From contig NZ_LT607802.1 of assembly GCF_900090205.1 (NCBI RefSeq), positions 2,728,828 to 2,792,827 on the forward strand: a DNA stretch of 64,000 bases. Reading direction: 5' to 3'. The DNA is from Vogesella sp. LIG4. GTDB lineage: Bacteria > Pseudomonadota > Gammaproteobacteria > Burkholderiales > Chromobacteriaceae. Made by a program: the position numbers and the translations under genes. How positions within the stretch are numbered: position 1 is the stretch's first letter; every line of letters begins with the position of its first letter. This document shows, piece after piece, positions 1-8,642 of this stretch. The notes beneath the pieces were generated by a model. The model saw only the letters and a list, made by a program, of their open reading frames with translations. It was not told where the DNA came from and searched no databases.

Positions 1-1
1 G

Positions 2-364
2 CAATCCACTCAGGAAATCGCCGCCATCATCGGCGCCATCCAGAATGTGTCCAGCAGCGCTGCCGAACGCATGCAGGGCGTGGTGAGCAATGTGGAAAGC
101 GGGGTGAGCGAGGCCGGCAAGGCGCGCGGCGCCATCCAGTCGATTGCCGAAGTAGCCGGCCAGAGCCGGCACCTGGTGGGTGAAATCAGCCACGCCATCC
201 GCGAGCAGGGCTCTGCGGCCAACAGTATTGCGCTGCAGGTGGAAAGCGTGGCGCAGATGGCGGAGGAAAACTCGGCAGCGGCGGCGCTGGTTACCGATCT
301 GGCCAGCCGGCTGCACCAGCTGTCACAGGCGATGCAGCAGGAAGTGGCGGTGTATCGGGTGTGA
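2..364 (+). CDS. Methyl-accepting chemotaxis protein, C-terminal fragment
   Basis: This open frame enters from the left edge and ends with TGA at 362-364, leaving about 120 residues. The sequence is an Ala/Gln/Glu/Ser-rich amphipathic helix typical of the cytoplasmic signalling coiled coil of chemotaxis receptors. It starts in the segment just after the conserved hairpin tip (QEIAAIIGAIQNVSSSAAE), followed by heptads such as IREQGSAANSIALQVE and MAEENSAAAALV. In the family this part carries the adaptation helix, and it normally signals to CheA through CheW. No C-terminal NWETF-type pentapeptide is present, because it ends QEVAVYRV. The ligand-binding part lies outside the window, so the stimulus cannot be inferred. 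Confidence 0.85.
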   Translation, partial: QSTQEIAAIIGAIQNVSSSAAERMQGVVSNVESGVSEAGKARGAIQSIAEVAGQSRHLVGEISHAIREQGSAANSIALQVESVAQMAEENSAAAALVTDLASRLHQLSQAMQQEVAVYRV

Positions 365-420
365 TGCTGCGCAGTTGCAGCAATCGCTACTGCACACTTG
401 TTCTGCGCCAGACTGTGTGA

Positions 421-660
421 ATCCGCTACGCGGATGATGATTCTGGTGCCGGTTCCGCCCGGCGGACGGGGTACTTTCTTTTGCTTCGCCAAAAGAAAGT
501 ACCCAAAGAAAAGGCGCCCCGGGGCTGCTCGAAACCCCGTGCAAAAAGGCACGCCCCAGGCGCCGCCGAACTCGCCCCTCGCTAACGGCTCGGGACTCAG
601 ACAGATCGGCGTCTTAAAACCTGGGGCAAATTAATACAATTTCGCCCGGCTCGCGCCGAC
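421..660. repeat. Betaproteobacterial-type intergenic repeat with long hairpin
   Basis: This gene-free stretch carries a perfect 15-bp stem (469-483 with 490-504, loop CTTCGC) built from GGGTACTTTCTTTTG and its complement. It is followed by GC-rich text running into CAATTTCGCCCGGCTCGC at about 640. From memory, similar text occurs between genes in many betaproteobacteria and is often mis-annotated as small ORFs. The left edge (ATCCGCTACGCGGATGATGATT, in part) reappears at about 46423-46444. The short ORFs that cross it are not believed to be genes. The stem could end transcription of the receptor gene. Confidence 0.6.
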
Positions 661-728
661 GGGTTCAGGGCAAGTCGATACCGTTCTAACACCTGTACGC
701 TTGGGAGCGATTGCCTAAGCGAATACTC

Positions 729-1499
729 TCACCCCAGCGCCAGTGCCAGGTAGTCGTAATCACGGCGTGCGGCGGCCACCTGGGTCAGGTCCAGGCTGAT
801 GTCCAGCATCTGTTCATCCTCGCCGCTAGCCAGCAGCAGGGTATTGCCGTACGGGTCGGCCACCTGGCTTTCGCCGCAGAAGGTGTAGTCGTCGCCCGGC
901 CCCACGCGGTTGCACATGGCCACGAATAGCTGGTTCTCCATCGCGCGCATCGGCACCGCCATGCGGTGCACCCGGCCGTAGGGCTGCATATTGCCGTCCA
1001 GCACCACGATCAGCTCCGCGCCCTGGTGCGCCAGCTGGCGCGCGGTTTCCGGGAACTCGATGTCGAAGCAGATCAGCAGGCCGATGCGGATGCCGCGCCA
1101 AGTCACCACCGGAAACTGCCGGCCGCGCTGGAACACGCCCTGGTCCGACAGGTAGAGGTGCGATTTGCGGTAGTCGAGCACGATGCTGCCATCGGCATCG
1201 ATCAGCAGCCCGCAGTTGTAGTAGCCGTCGTCGCGGCGCTCGGCCACGCCGATGGCGACAGCCACCCGGGCAGCCTGCGCGGCGGCGCGCAGTGCGCTTA
1301 CCACCGGGCCGTCCAGCGGCTCGGCCAGCTCGGCGATATTGCCGGCAGTGGGAAAGCCGGGGACGAAGGTTTCCGGCAGCACCAGCAGATCAGCCTGGCC
1401 GCTGGCGGCGTGAATGGCGGCCAGTGCCTTTTCCAGGTTGGCCGCAGGGTCGCCATCGCGGCAGCTGGCCTGCAGCAGGCGCAGTTTCAGTGTGCTCAT
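729..1499 (-). CDS. Nitrilase-superfamily carbon-nitrogen hydrolase
   Basis: A 256-residue protein that fits one nitrilase/amidase domain. The three expected catalytic residues are visible: Glu43 in LVLPETF, Lys112 in DYRKSHLY and Cys144 in GLLICFDIEFPE. Family members hydrolyse amides or N-carbamoyl compounds and some nitriles in the cytosol, through a cysteine thioester. It is the last gene of the minus-strand operon that starts with the ureohydrolase, 45 bp after the permease gene. A role in deamidating a product or side product of the imported nitrogen compound is an inference. The exact substrate cannot be read from sequence; omega-amidase or N-carbamoylputrescine amidase activities are alternatives. 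Confidence 0.85.
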   Translation of the reverse strand: MSTLKLRLLQASCRDGDPAANLEKALAAIHAASGQADLLVLPETFVPGFPTAGNIAELAEPLDGPVVSALRAAAQAARVAVAIGVAERRDDGYYNCGLLIDADGSIVLDYRKSHLYLSDQGVFQRGRQFPVVTWRGIRIGLLICFDIEFPETARQLAHQGAELIVVLDGNMQPYGRVHRMAVPMRAMENQLFVAMCNRVGPGDDYTFCGESQVADPYGNTLLLASGEDEQMLDISLDLTQVAAARRDYDYLALALG

Positions 1500-1544
1500 A
1501 TGATTCGGGCCCGACCTGGCTGAGCAGGCCGGGCCTCGCTCCTT

Positions 1545-3026
1545 TTAGGCTGCCGGTTCGTAGGCCACACCCTTGTCATGGGCGTGGTGCGGGTCGAAGC
1601 GCAGGCTGGCCAGTGCCTGCTCGCTGGCCTCGATGGCCGGTTGCTCCGCCGGCAGGTCCAGGCTGCGGCTCAGCAGGTAGTAGGCCACGCCGGCTACCAG
1701 CAGGCCCACCAGCCAGCCGATGTCCACGCCGCCCAACCGGGTGGCGATGGGGCCGGTATACACCCCCGGCAGCACGAAGAACGGCACGGTGGCGGCAAAG
1801 CCCAGCAGGTAGGCGGCCAGGCCCTGCTTGCCCCAGATGCCGTAGATGCCATGCGGGGTGAACAGGTGGGTAATGGCATAGCGGCCACGGCGTACATAGA
1901 AGTAGTCCACCAGGTTGACGGCGGTCCAGGGCACCAGCAGGTACAGCATGATGGTCAGCGCGGCGAACAGCATCTCGATGGCGTTGACGCTGGTGGCCAG
2001 CGAAATCGCCGTCCACAGCGCGGTGAGCAGCACGATCACCACCACGCGCAGCGCACGGGTTGGCCGCACGGTCTTCAGCGAATCCATGGCGGTGACCACG
2101 GTGAGCATGCCGCTGTAGGCGTTCAACCCCATGGTGGCCACCATGGCGGTGATGGACGACAGCGCGATCAGCGCGCCAAAGCCGTGGAACACCGCATTGC
2201 CGGACTGGTACAGCGCCACCAGGCCGTCGCTGGCGCCCAGGCGGGTAGCCAGCCAGGCGCCCATGGCGATCAGCCAGATCGCCGACGAGGCCGCACCCAG
2301 GAACACCGAGGCGATGATGGAGCGCGCCGGGGTATTGCGCGGCAGGTAGCGCGAGTAGTCGGACACATACGGCGCGTAGGTGATGTTGTAGCTGGCGCTG
2401 GCGGCGATCTGCGCGGCAAACGCCACCAGGCTGAAGCCGCCCGCGCTCGGCACCTTGCCGCCGGCACCGCCGGTGAGGATGGCGTAGCTCAGCACCAGGT
2501 ACAGCGGCAGGCTGAGGTAGAACACCCAGCGGAACACGCGGTGCAGCCAGTCATGGCCGTAGATCGCCAGCAGCATGCCGATCAGCGAGGTGATGACGGT
2601 CACCACGGTGGCGTTCCAGCCGAAGATGCCGTTCAGGCCGCTGGCCATCAGCACCACGTCCACCACGTTGAAGCCGACAAAGGTGAACAGCGTGCCGATC
2701 AGCACCAGCGACACGCCGCGGTAGCCGAACTGCGCCCGCGACTGGATCATCTGCGGCAGGCCAAGCTCGGCACCCTGCGAGGCGTGAAAGGCCATGAACA
2801 GCGTGCCGAACAGGATGCCGATGGCGCCGGCCAGCGCGGTGTAGCCCAGCGACAGGCCCATGCTGGGGCCGATGAAGCCGATGGCGATGGTGAAAAACTG
2901 GAAATTGCCGAGGAACCAGAACGGCCCCTGGTCGCGCACGCGGCCATGGCGCTCGTGTTCCGGTACGTAATCGATGGAACGTACTTCGATACCGCCGCGT
3001 GGCGGTTCGCCAGTGTGATTTGGCAT
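1545..3026 (-). CDS. NCS1-family cytosine/purine-type permease
   Basis: A 493-residue integral membrane protein with about twelve hydrophobic segments. Its N-terminal signature is that of nucleobase:cation symporter-1 proteins (DQGPFWFLGNFQFFTIAIG, then GPSMGLSLGYTALAG). Family members import nucleobases, hydantoins, allantoin or thiamine precursors with H+ or Na+. It lies 87 bp after the aldehyde dehydrogenase gene and 45 bp before the amidase, so it is probably cotranscribed and supplies the operon with its substrate. Because the operon contains a ureohydrolase, the cargo may be a guanidino compound instead of a nucleobase. That is an inference from context. The C-terminal about 40 residues are hydrophilic. 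Confidence 0.85.
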   Translation of the reverse strand: MPNHTGEPPRGGIEVRSIDYVPEHERHGRVRDQGPFWFLGNFQFFTIAIGFIGPSMGLSLGYTALAGAIGILFGTLFMAFHASQGAELGLPQMIQSRAQFGYRGVSLVLIGTLFTFVGFNVVDVVLMASGLNGIFGWNATVVTVITSLIGMLLAIYGHDWLHRVFRWVFYLSLPLYLVLSYAILTGGAGGKVPSAGGFSLVAFAAQIAASASYNITYAPYVSDYSRYLPRNTPARSIIASVFLGAASSAIWLIAMGAWLATRLGASDGLVALYQSGNAVFHGFGALIALSSITAMVATMGLNAYSGMLTVVTAMDSLKTVRPTRALRVVVIVLLTALWTAISLATSVNAIEMLFAALTIMLYLLVPWTAVNLVDYFYVRRGRYAITHLFTPHGIYGIWGKQGLAAYLLGFAATVPFFVLPGVYTGPIATRLGGVDIGWLVGLLVAGVAYYLLSRSLDLPAEQPAIEASEQALASLRFDPHHAHDKGVAYEPAA

Positions 3027-3113
3027 TGTCTTCTCCTAGTAGACATGAATTCAGCGCCCCTGTTTGTTGTTGTGCGGGGCCTGATTGCGTTACTGCACTG
3101 CTGTACTGCCGGC

Positions 3114-4556
3114 TCAGATGGCCGTTACGACATGCCGTATCTCCTGAAAGGCGGCGAGGCCCCATGGCCCCAGTTCACGCCCGAGGCCGCTTTGCTTGCA
3201 GCCGCCCCAGGCAGTTTGCGGAAAAATCAGCTGCGGGCTGTTCACCCAGGCCAGCCCCACTTCCAGCTCGGCGGCCAGCCGTTCAGCACGGGCGGCATCG
3301 CCGCCGACCACGGTGGCCACCAGGCCGAAATCGCTGTCGTTGGCCAGCGCCACCGCTTCGGCGTCGTCCGCGAAGGCGCGCACGCAGGCCACCGGGCCGA
3401 ATATCTCTTCGCGCCACAGCCGGCTGTGCGCCGGCAGCTCGGCAAACACCGTCGGCTGCAGGAAGTAACCGCGCGCATGCTGCGCCGGGCGCTGCCCGCC
3501 GGCGAGCAGGCGACCGCCATCGGCCAGGCCCTGGGTGATATAGCCCTGCACCCGCTGGTACTGCGCGGCGCTGATCAGCGGGCCGATGTCGGCCTCGCTG
3601 CCGCCAATGCGAAGGTTGGCCGCAGCGGCGGCAAAGCGGGCAACGAACTCGGCGTATAGCGGCTGCGCAACCAGGATGCGCGCGGTGGCCGAGCACATCT
3701 GGCCGGCGTTGAAGAAGGCGCCGCCCACGGCCAGCTGCACCGCCTGCTCCAGCTCGGCGTCGTCCAGCACGATCAGCGCCGACTTGCCGCCCAGCTCCAG
3801 GCTGACGCGCGCCATGCGTTCGGCAGCGGTGCGCATCACCGCCTGGCCGCTCTTGTTGCTGCCGGTGAAGGAGATCTTGTCCACGCCGGGGTGGCTGCTC
3901 AATGCCGCGCCCACGTCGCCGCCGCCGCACACCAGGTTGACCACGCCGGCAGGCAGGCCGGCGGCATGGATGATACGCAGCAGCTCGATTTCCGCCAGCG
4001 GGGTGAGTTCGGATGGCTTCAGCACCACGCTGCAGCCTGCGGCCAACGCTGGCGCCAGTTTCCAGGCTGTGGTCACCATCGGGAAATTCCACGGCACGAT
4101 CAAGGCCGCCACACCCACCGGCTCGCGGCGCACGCTGGCGCGGAAGCCTTCGTCCGGCAGCGCCACGGCAGCAGGCTGCTGGCCATCGCTTTGCAGGCAC
4201 AGCCCGGCGTAGTAGTCGAAGGTGCCGATGACATCCTGCACGTCCAGCTCGGCTTCCAGCCGCGGCTTGCCGTTATTGCGCATCTGCAGCGCAATGAGCC
4301 GTTCGCGGGCGGCATCCACGCCGCTGGCAATGGCGCGCAGCAGCTCGCCGCGCTGGCGCGCCGGCAGCCGGCGCCAGCCTGGTAGCGCCTGGCGGGCAGT
4401 CTGTACTGCGGCATCCACCTGGGCGGCATCGGCCGCGGCCAGGGTGGCCAGCACGCTTTCATCGGCGGGGTTGGTCACCGTCAGCGTGGCGCCCTTGCCC
4501 GGCTGCCAGAGGTTGCCGATCAGCACCGCCTGCGGCGGGGTGAGGTGTTCGCTCAT
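3114..4556 (-). CDS. NAD(P)-dependent aldehyde dehydrogenase
   Basis: A 480-residue member of the aldehyde dehydrogenase superfamily. Visible landmarks are Asn157 in VPWNFPM, the LKPSE cofactor segment near residue 180, Glu254 in LELGGKSA and the catalytic Cys288 in FNAGQMCSA. The start was taken at the second Met (ATGAGC), because the GAGGGG ribosome-binding site touches the first ATG but is well spaced from the second. It follows the NTF2-like gene by 10 bp. Overall it resembles betaine- or aminoaldehyde dehydrogenases. With a ureohydrolase next door, 4-guanidinobutyraldehyde or 4-aminobutyraldehyde are reasonable substrates, but this is inference. Confidence 0.85.
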   Translation of the reverse strand: MSEHLTPPQAVLIGNLWQPGKGATLTVTNPADESVLATLAAADAAQVDAAVQTARQALPGWRRLPARQRGELLRAIASGVDAARERLIALQMRNNGKPRLEAELDVQDVIGTFDYYAGLCLQSDGQQPAAVALPDEGFRASVRREPVGVAALIVPWNFPMVTTAWKLAPALAAGCSVVLKPSELTPLAEIELLRIIHAAGLPAGVVNLVCGGGDVGAALSSHPGVDKISFTGSNKSGQAVMRTAAERMARVSLELGGKSALIVLDDAELEQAVQLAVGGAFFNAGQMCSATARILVAQPLYAEFVARFAAAAANLRIGGSEADIGPLISAAQYQRVQGYITQGLADGGRLLAGGQRPAQHARGYFLQPTVFAELPAHSRLWREEIFGPVACVRAFADDAEAVALANDSDFGLVATVVGGDAARAERLAAELEVGLAWVNSPQLIFPQTAWGGCKQSGLGRELGPWGLAAFQEIRHVVTAI

Positions 4557-4566
4557 GTTCATCCCC

Positions 4567-4956
4567 TCAGGCTGCCGGCAGCGGCGACAGGTGTTCGTGC
4601 ACCGCCAGCCAGGCGCCGTCAGCCTGGCGCTGGAACACGATGGTTTCGCGCTCCTGCAGCTGCTGCTCGCCCTCGAAGCCGGCGATCACGGTATCGACGT
4701 GGTGGGTGAAGATCGCCACCTCGCCCAGCAGCTGCACCTGCTGCTGGCTGGAGTTGCAGCGCTGCACGCGAAAGCCGTAGTCGCGCTCCCACTGCTGCCA
4801 CAGCGCCTGGTAGGCGGCGCGGCTGTCCAGGCGCTGTGCGCTGGTGTGGAACACGAAGCTGGCTTCGGGTGCGAAGGCGGCGAAGTAGGCGGCGGTGTCG
4901 TGGCGGGCGAAGGCGTCCACCAGCTGCGCGGCGGCAGCGAGTACTTGTTGTTGCAT
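4567..4956 (-). CDS. NTF2/SnoaL-like small protein
   Basis: A 129-residue protein with the pattern of NTF2-like folds: an N-terminal helix (AAQLVDAFARHDTAAYFAAF), then alternating strands ending in WLAVHEHLSPLP. The start at MQQQ is supported by GGGGAG seven bases upstream. A longer frame exists, but its extra residues look like frame noise from the ureohydrolase 3' end. It sits between the ureohydrolase (10-bp gap) and the aldehyde dehydrogenase (10-bp gap), so it is almost certainly translated from the same mRNA. Such proteins can be isomerases, hydrolases or ligand binders, and no catalytic role is evident here. Confidence 0.75.
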   Translation of the reverse strand: MQQQVLAAAAQLVDAFARHDTAAYFAAFAPEASFVFHTSAQRLDSRAAYQALWQQWERDYGFRVQRCNSSQQQVQLLGEVAIFTHHVDTVIAGFEGEQQLQERETIVFQRQADGAWLAVHEHLSPLPAA

Positions 4957-4966
4957 CACGCTCCCC

Positions 4967-5920
4967 TTAGCTGCGGTACTCGACGCCGGGCAGCACGCAC
5001 AGCATCTCGAAGGCAAGGTTGGCCGCAAGCAGCGCGGTGGTGCCCAGCGGGTCGTACGGCGGGGATACTTCCACTAGGTCGGCGCCCACCAGGTTGACGC
5101 CCTTGAGGCCGCGGATGATCTCCAGCGCCTGCGGCACGGTGAGGCCGGCGATTTCCGGGGTGCCGGTGCCGGGGGCGAATGCCGGGTCGATGCCGTCGAT
5201 GTCGAAGCTCAGGTACACCGGGCCGTCGCCCAGCATCTCGCGCACCTGCTGCATCAGCGGCGCCAGCGATTTGCCCCAGCAGTCCTCGGCCTGCACCACG
5301 CGGAAGCCCTGCTCGCGGCACCAGTCGAAATCCTCGGCGGCGTAGCCGGTGCCGCGCAGGCCGATCTGCACCACGCGGTTGCAGTCCAGCAGGCCTTCTT
5401 CCACCGCGCGGCGGAACGGCGTGCCGTGGGCGATCTTCTCGCCGAACATGGTGTCGTTCACGTCGGCATGGGCATCCACGTGCACCACGCCCACCTTGCC
5501 GTACTGCTTGTGCATGGCGCGCAGGATGGGCAGGGCGATGGTGTGGTCGCCGCCCAGGGTGATGGGGCGGCAGCCGCCGGCGATGATGTCGTCGAAGGCT
5601 TGCTCGATGCGCAGGATGGAGTCGTGCAGGTTGTACGGGTTGGTGGCCACGTCACCGATGTCGGCCACGCGCAGCGAATCGAACGGTGCGGCGCGGGTGG
5701 CCATATTGTAGGGGCGCAGCAGCACCGATTCGGCGCGGATCTGGCGCGGGCCCAGGCGGGTGCCGGTGCGGTTGGACGTGCCCAGGTCGAAAGGCACGCC
5801 CACGAAGCAGGCATCCAGCCCGGCGCTGGAATCGCATTGCGGCAGGCGCATCATGCTGGCAATGCCGCCGAAACGCGGCATCTCGTTGCCGCTCATCGGC
5901 TGGAAGGTAGGATGGGACAT
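4967..5920 (-). CDS. Ureohydrolase: agmatinase/guanidinobutyrase family
   Basis: A 317-residue enzyme of the arginase/agmatinase fold. All manganese ligands are present: His126 in GGDHTIALP, Asp149/His151/Asp153 in VDAHADVND, and Asp240/Asp242 in SFDIDGIDPAF. Family members cleave a guanidino group to urea plus an amine. The length and the GTGTPE segment fit guanidinobutyrase or agmatinase equally well. The start at MSHPTF has GGAGA spaced ten bases upstream; an in-frame ATG eight codons earlier lacks one. It is the first gene of the minus-strand operon and is divergent from a LysR regulator, which would be expected to control it. A ~140-bp repeat lies just upstream of the start. Confidence 0.85.
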   Translation of the reverse strand: MSHPTFQPMSGNEMPRFGGIASMMRLPQCDSSAGLDACFVGVPFDLGTSNRTGTRLGPRQIRAESVLLRPYNMATRAAPFDSLRVADIGDVATNPYNLHDSILRIEQAFDDIIAGGCRPITLGGDHTIALPILRAMHKQYGKVGVVHVDAHADVNDTMFGEKIAHGTPFRRAVEEGLLDCNRVVQIGLRGTGYAAEDFDWCREQGFRVVQAEDCWGKSLAPLMQQVREMLGDGPVYLSFDIDGIDPAFAPGTGTPEIAGLTVPQALEIIRGLKGVNLVGADLVEVSPPYDPLGTTALLAANLAFEMLCVLPGVEYRS

Positions 5921-5938
5921 CTTGGTTTCTCCACTTGT

Positions 5939-6079
5939 GGGCATCTCTAAAAACTCAGCTTTCGTCGCGATACTGCGTTGCTCACAAAAAATCCCTCCTT
6001 ACATATCAAACATATGCGGCGTCGGGATTTTTCATTCACGCCTTGTCTCGCTTAGAAACCCGGGTTTTTCGAGGCACCC
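5939..6079 (+). repeat. MITE-like repeat family A, copy 1
   Basis: About 141 bp bounded by imperfect inverted ends (GGGCATCTCTAAAAAC and GTTTTTCGAGGCACCC). The middle contains a complementary pair around TACATATCAAACATATGCG (AAAAAATCCC with GGGATTTTT). Closely matching copies are at 15226-15368 (opposite orientation) and 52525-52666, with a decayed copy near 7985-8105. This copy begins 18 bp upstream of the ureohydrolase start codon, so it must form part of that gene's leader or promoter region. Confidence 0.8.
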
Positions 6080-6169
6080 TTGCGTCGTTCCCGGTAAACC
6101 CGGAATCTGTTGTGTGAATCGAGTGTAGAAACCTTGTCACAAGGGAAGAATTACAGACTTGCAACCTTC

Positions 6170-6189
6170 ACATTGAAGCGCATCAATGT
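6170..6189. promoter_or_regulatory. Candidate LysR-type operator
   Basis: The interrupted palindrome ACATTGA-N6-TCAATGT lies 22 bp upstream of the lysR start, in the divergent intergenic region. It contains the T-N11-A pattern common to LysR-family sites (ATTGA...TCAAT). It probably serves for autoregulation and for control of the ureohydrolase operon. The assignment is by position and symmetry only. Confidence 0.45.
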
Positions 6190-6210
6190 AAGGAAAGCGG
6201 AGAGGAACGA

Positions 6211-7107
6211 ATGCTCAACAACCTGCACGACCTGGACCTGCGCCTGATTCGGGTCTTCCTGGCGGTGGTGGAGGCCGGCGGTGTAACGCCGGCGCAATCG
6301 GCGCTGAATGTGTCGCAGTCCACCATCAGCATCCAGCTGTCCACGCTGGAAACCCGGCTCGGTTTCCGGCTGTGCGAGCGCGGCCGCGGCGGCTTCAGCC
6401 TCACGGCGAAGGGCGAGAACTTCGTCATTTCGGCGCGCCGCCTGCTGCTGGCCATCGACGATTTCTGCGTCGAGGCACGGCACATGGGCAAGCGCCTGGT
6501 GGGCAGCATCAACCTCGGCCTGATCGGCAATACCCCGGTGCAGCAGAACATCCGCATCAGCCAGGCCATTGCCCGTTTTCGCCAGCGCGACGAGGCGGTG
6601 AAGTTCTCGGTGCAGGTGCGCCCGCCGGGTGACCTGGAAGAACAGGTGCTGAACGGCCAGCTGCACCTGGCGGTGGGTTACTTCTGGCACCGGCTGCCCA
6701 GCCTGGAATACACGCCGCTGTTCGTGGAGCGGCAGGTGGCCTACTGCGGCCAGGGCCACCCGCTGTTCGAGTGTGCCGGCGCGCTGGAGTCCGGCGAGGT
6801 GGCCGACTACGACTGGGCCTGGCGTGGCTACCCGCTGCCGGAGGCGCAGCACGCCACCTCGCAACGCCACGTCACCGCGGTGGCGGACAATATGGAAGCC
6901 ATCGCCGTGCTGTTGTTGTCCGGCTTTCACCTGGGCTATCTGCCGGAACACTTCGCCACCCCGTACGTGGAGCAGGGCCTGCTGCGGGCGCTCAACCCGC
7001 AGCAACTGCACTACTCGGTGACCTTCCACGTGCTGACCCGACGCGAGCCGCAGCGCGGCGACATCCTCAAGGCCTTTCTGGAAGACCTGCGCAGCGAATA
7101 CCTGTAG
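6211..7107 (+). CDS. LysR-family transcriptional regulator
   Basis: A 298-residue protein with an N-terminal winged helix-turn-helix at residues 5-65 (RLIRVFLAVVEAGGVTPAQ, then STISIQLSTLETRLG). It is followed by a periplasmic-binding-like effector domain from about residue 90 to the end. GAGAGG stands seven bases before the ATG. It is divergent from the ureohydrolase operon, the usual arrangement for a LysR activator and its target. In pseudomonads a LysR-type regulator controls guanidinobutyrase, which fits the proposed role. The effector cannot be named from sequence. Confidence 0.88.
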   Translation: MLNNLHDLDLRLIRVFLAVVEAGGVTPAQSALNVSQSTISIQLSTLETRLGFRLCERGRGGFSLTAKGENFVISARRLLLAIDDFCVEARHMGKRLVGSINLGLIGNTPVQQNIRISQAIARFRQRDEAVKFSVQVRPPGDLEEQVLNGQLHLAVGYFWHRLPSLEYTPLFVERQVAYCGQGHPLFECAGALESGEVADYDWAWRGYPLPEAQHATSQRHVTAVADNMEAIAVLLLSGFHLGYLPEHFATPYVEQGLLRALNPQQLHYSVTFHVLTRREPQRGDILKAFLEDLRSEYL

Positions 7108-7122
7108 CGGCAGGGCGCTTGG

Positions 7123-7258
7123 AGCGTGTTCACGATCTAGCGGGCTAGAGCGAGACAAGGCGAAAACTGGGGGCGCGTAATTGACATGCAGTCAATGCGC
7201 ATCCCTGAGCCGGATTCACGCCGTATCGCCGACGCGCAGCAGATCGTGAACAGGCGCT
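7123..7258. repeat. Inverted-end repeat family B, copy 1
   Basis: About 136 bp with terminal inverted repeats (GTTCACGATCT at 7128-7138 and AGATCGTGAAC at 7241-7251). The interior contains ATGCGCATCCCTGAGCCG and CGCCGTATCGCCG. A second copy at about 21689-21814 matches through the same interior blocks and inverted ends. The right end touches the stop codon of the minus-strand DUF1348 gene (7258-7260). There is no ORF inside, so any mobility would need a transposase in trans. Confidence 0.7.
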
Positions 7259-7722
7259 TACAGCCCGAGCTGCGACAGCGAGGGGTGATCGTCCGGGCGC
7301 GGGCCGTGCGGCCAGTGGTACAGCCGCTCGCTTTCCTTGATCGCCAGATCGTTGATGCTGGCAATGCGCACGCGCATCAGGCCGTGCTCGTCGAACTCCC
7401 AGTTCTCGTTGCCGTAACTGCGGAACCACTGGCCGCTGTCGTCGCGCCATTCGTAGGCAAAGCGCACTGCAATGCGGTTGCCGGTAAACGCCCACAGTTC
7501 CTTGATCAGCCGGTAATCGATCTCGCGCTGCCACTTGCGGGTAAGAAACGCCGCAATCGCCTCGCGGCCCTGCAGGAACTCGCTGCGGTTGCGCCAGCGG
7601 CTGTCCTCGGTATACGCCAGCGCAACACGCGCCGGGTCGCGGCTGTTCCAGGCATCTTCCGCCATGCGCACTTTCTGCGCGGCGGTGGTGGCATCAAACG
7701 GGGGCAGGGGTGGTCGGGACAT
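7258..7722 (-). CDS. DUF1348 (NTF2-like) family protein
   Basis: A 154-residue protein recognised as DUF1348/SnoaL-like from its conserved core: [37 protein letters not shown], and the C-terminal run [17 protein letters not shown]. The family is widespread and of unknown biochemical role, with a small cone-shaped NTF2 fold. The start at MSRPP is favoured by GGAG seven bases upstream; two earlier in-frame Mets lack this. It appears to be a single-gene unit. Its stop codon directly abuts repeat family B. Nothing nearby ties it to a pathway. Confidence 0.8.
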   Translation of the reverse strand: MSRPPLPPFDATTAAQKVRMAEDAWNSRDPARVALAYTEDSRWRNRSEFLQGREAIAAFLTRKWQREIDYRLIKELWAFTGNRIAVRFAYEWRDDSGQWFRSYGNENWEFDEHGLMRVRIASINDLAIKESERLYHWPHGPRPDDHPSLSQLGL

Positions 7723-7984
7723 GATGTGCTCCATGGCTGGGGGCTGACGGGCAGACAAGGCCGGGCAAGGTTGGCCGCATGGTGGTGCTACTGGCAGGCG
7801 TGGCAGCGCAGCCGGCTACGCTGCCGGAGCCTTATGCTGCCCGATATTGCTGTGGCGTGCATGGTATTGCTGCCGGATGCGGCCAACATGGCGTGCCGCC
7901 TGGCGCAAGCGGCACAGCGCGCAGTGCTCGACGCGTATCAATCTTCATGTTTGCGTATGCCTGGCGTGTGCTTGCAGTAATGAA

Positions 7985-8105
7985 CTCACGCCAGCCCACG
8001 TCGCGATATTGCATTGCTCGCGAAGTTCATCCTTGCATATCAACTATATGCAGCGTCGAGTTTTTTCTCGCCTTGCCCTGTTTGGAAGCCGTTTTTTACG
8101 AAGTT
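7985..8105 (+). repeat. MITE-like repeat family A, decayed copy
   Basis: The blocks CGCGATATTGCATTGCTCGC, CCTTGCATATCAACTATATG and GCAGCGTCGAGTTTTTTCTC follow the order of the better-conserved copies, but with many substitutions and damaged ends. It is placed upstream of the S53 peptidase gene. Confidence 0.55.
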
Positions 8106-8586
8106 CCTCTGATTCAGCTTGTCGAAATTGACGAGCCACAATGATTGAATGCTTATTCATGATGTTTTCAATATTAAGATAACAGTGAATATTTATAAGG
8201 GTCGTGTGCATGTAATTAACGCATGCTACAAATTGCAATGTTTGGTATTTTCTGGTGGCGTGAAGTGGTGTGAAAAACGTTGCGCCTAATTAAGCTAAGC
8301 ACGGTCTGCAGGTTGGAAAGCCAAGATGGCTTCCTGTCGATAGCCTTGCAGGATAAATATTTGAAATACTGCAGAGAACCCAAGGTGGTTTTGTATTCCC
8401 CTTTTTAACACTGATCTGAATATTTTTCGGAAATTCATATTTATATTTAATGTGCTGGTGCGCTAGTGGCTGTTTTTTAATGAATTGCTGTGCGGCCGGC
8501 GTGGCGTGGGGAGTCTGCTTGTTGAATTCTTGTGGTGATCCATGACTTTTGTTTTTTCACGATAGTACTATCAGTTTGATGGTCTA

Positions 8587-8631
8587 TCCTGCATGAATGG
8601 AGTGTATGTCACTCTTCCCATTAATGCAGGA
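8587..8631 (+). promoter_or_regulatory. Hairpin covering the ribosome-binding site of the S53 peptidase
   Basis: CCTGCATGAATGG (8588-8600) pairs with CCATTAATGCAGG (8618-8630) with one mismatch, plus an outer T-A pair. The 3' arm takes in the first part of the AGGAGG ribosome-binding site (8628-8633), which precedes the ATG at 8643. In mRNA this would hide the site, so translation may depend on melting or on a bound factor. The structure is seen in the sequence; the regulatory role is inference. Confidence 0.5.
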
Positions 8632-8642
8632 GGGTTTGAATA

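Larger units (their letters stand above)
7723..8642. other. Gene-free, increasingly AT-rich region upstream of the S53 peptidase
   Basis: No credible coding sequence is visible in these 920 bases. The left part has two uptake-like 10-mers (7770-7779 and 7878-7887) and a decayed family A repeat (about 7985-8105). From about 8110 the DNA becomes clearly AT-rich compared with its surroundings. This part probably contains the promoter of the secreted peptidase, and the AT content also fits acquired DNA. The short frames here show no protein-like composition. Confidence 0.6.

Noticed and set aside
1578..3659. A 693-codon open frame on the plus strand opposite the permease and aldehyde dehydrogenase genes
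   Set aside because: It is a GC-driven antisense shadow: its product is rich in His, Gln, Arg and Gly without any family pattern, while the minus-strand genes have clear motifs.
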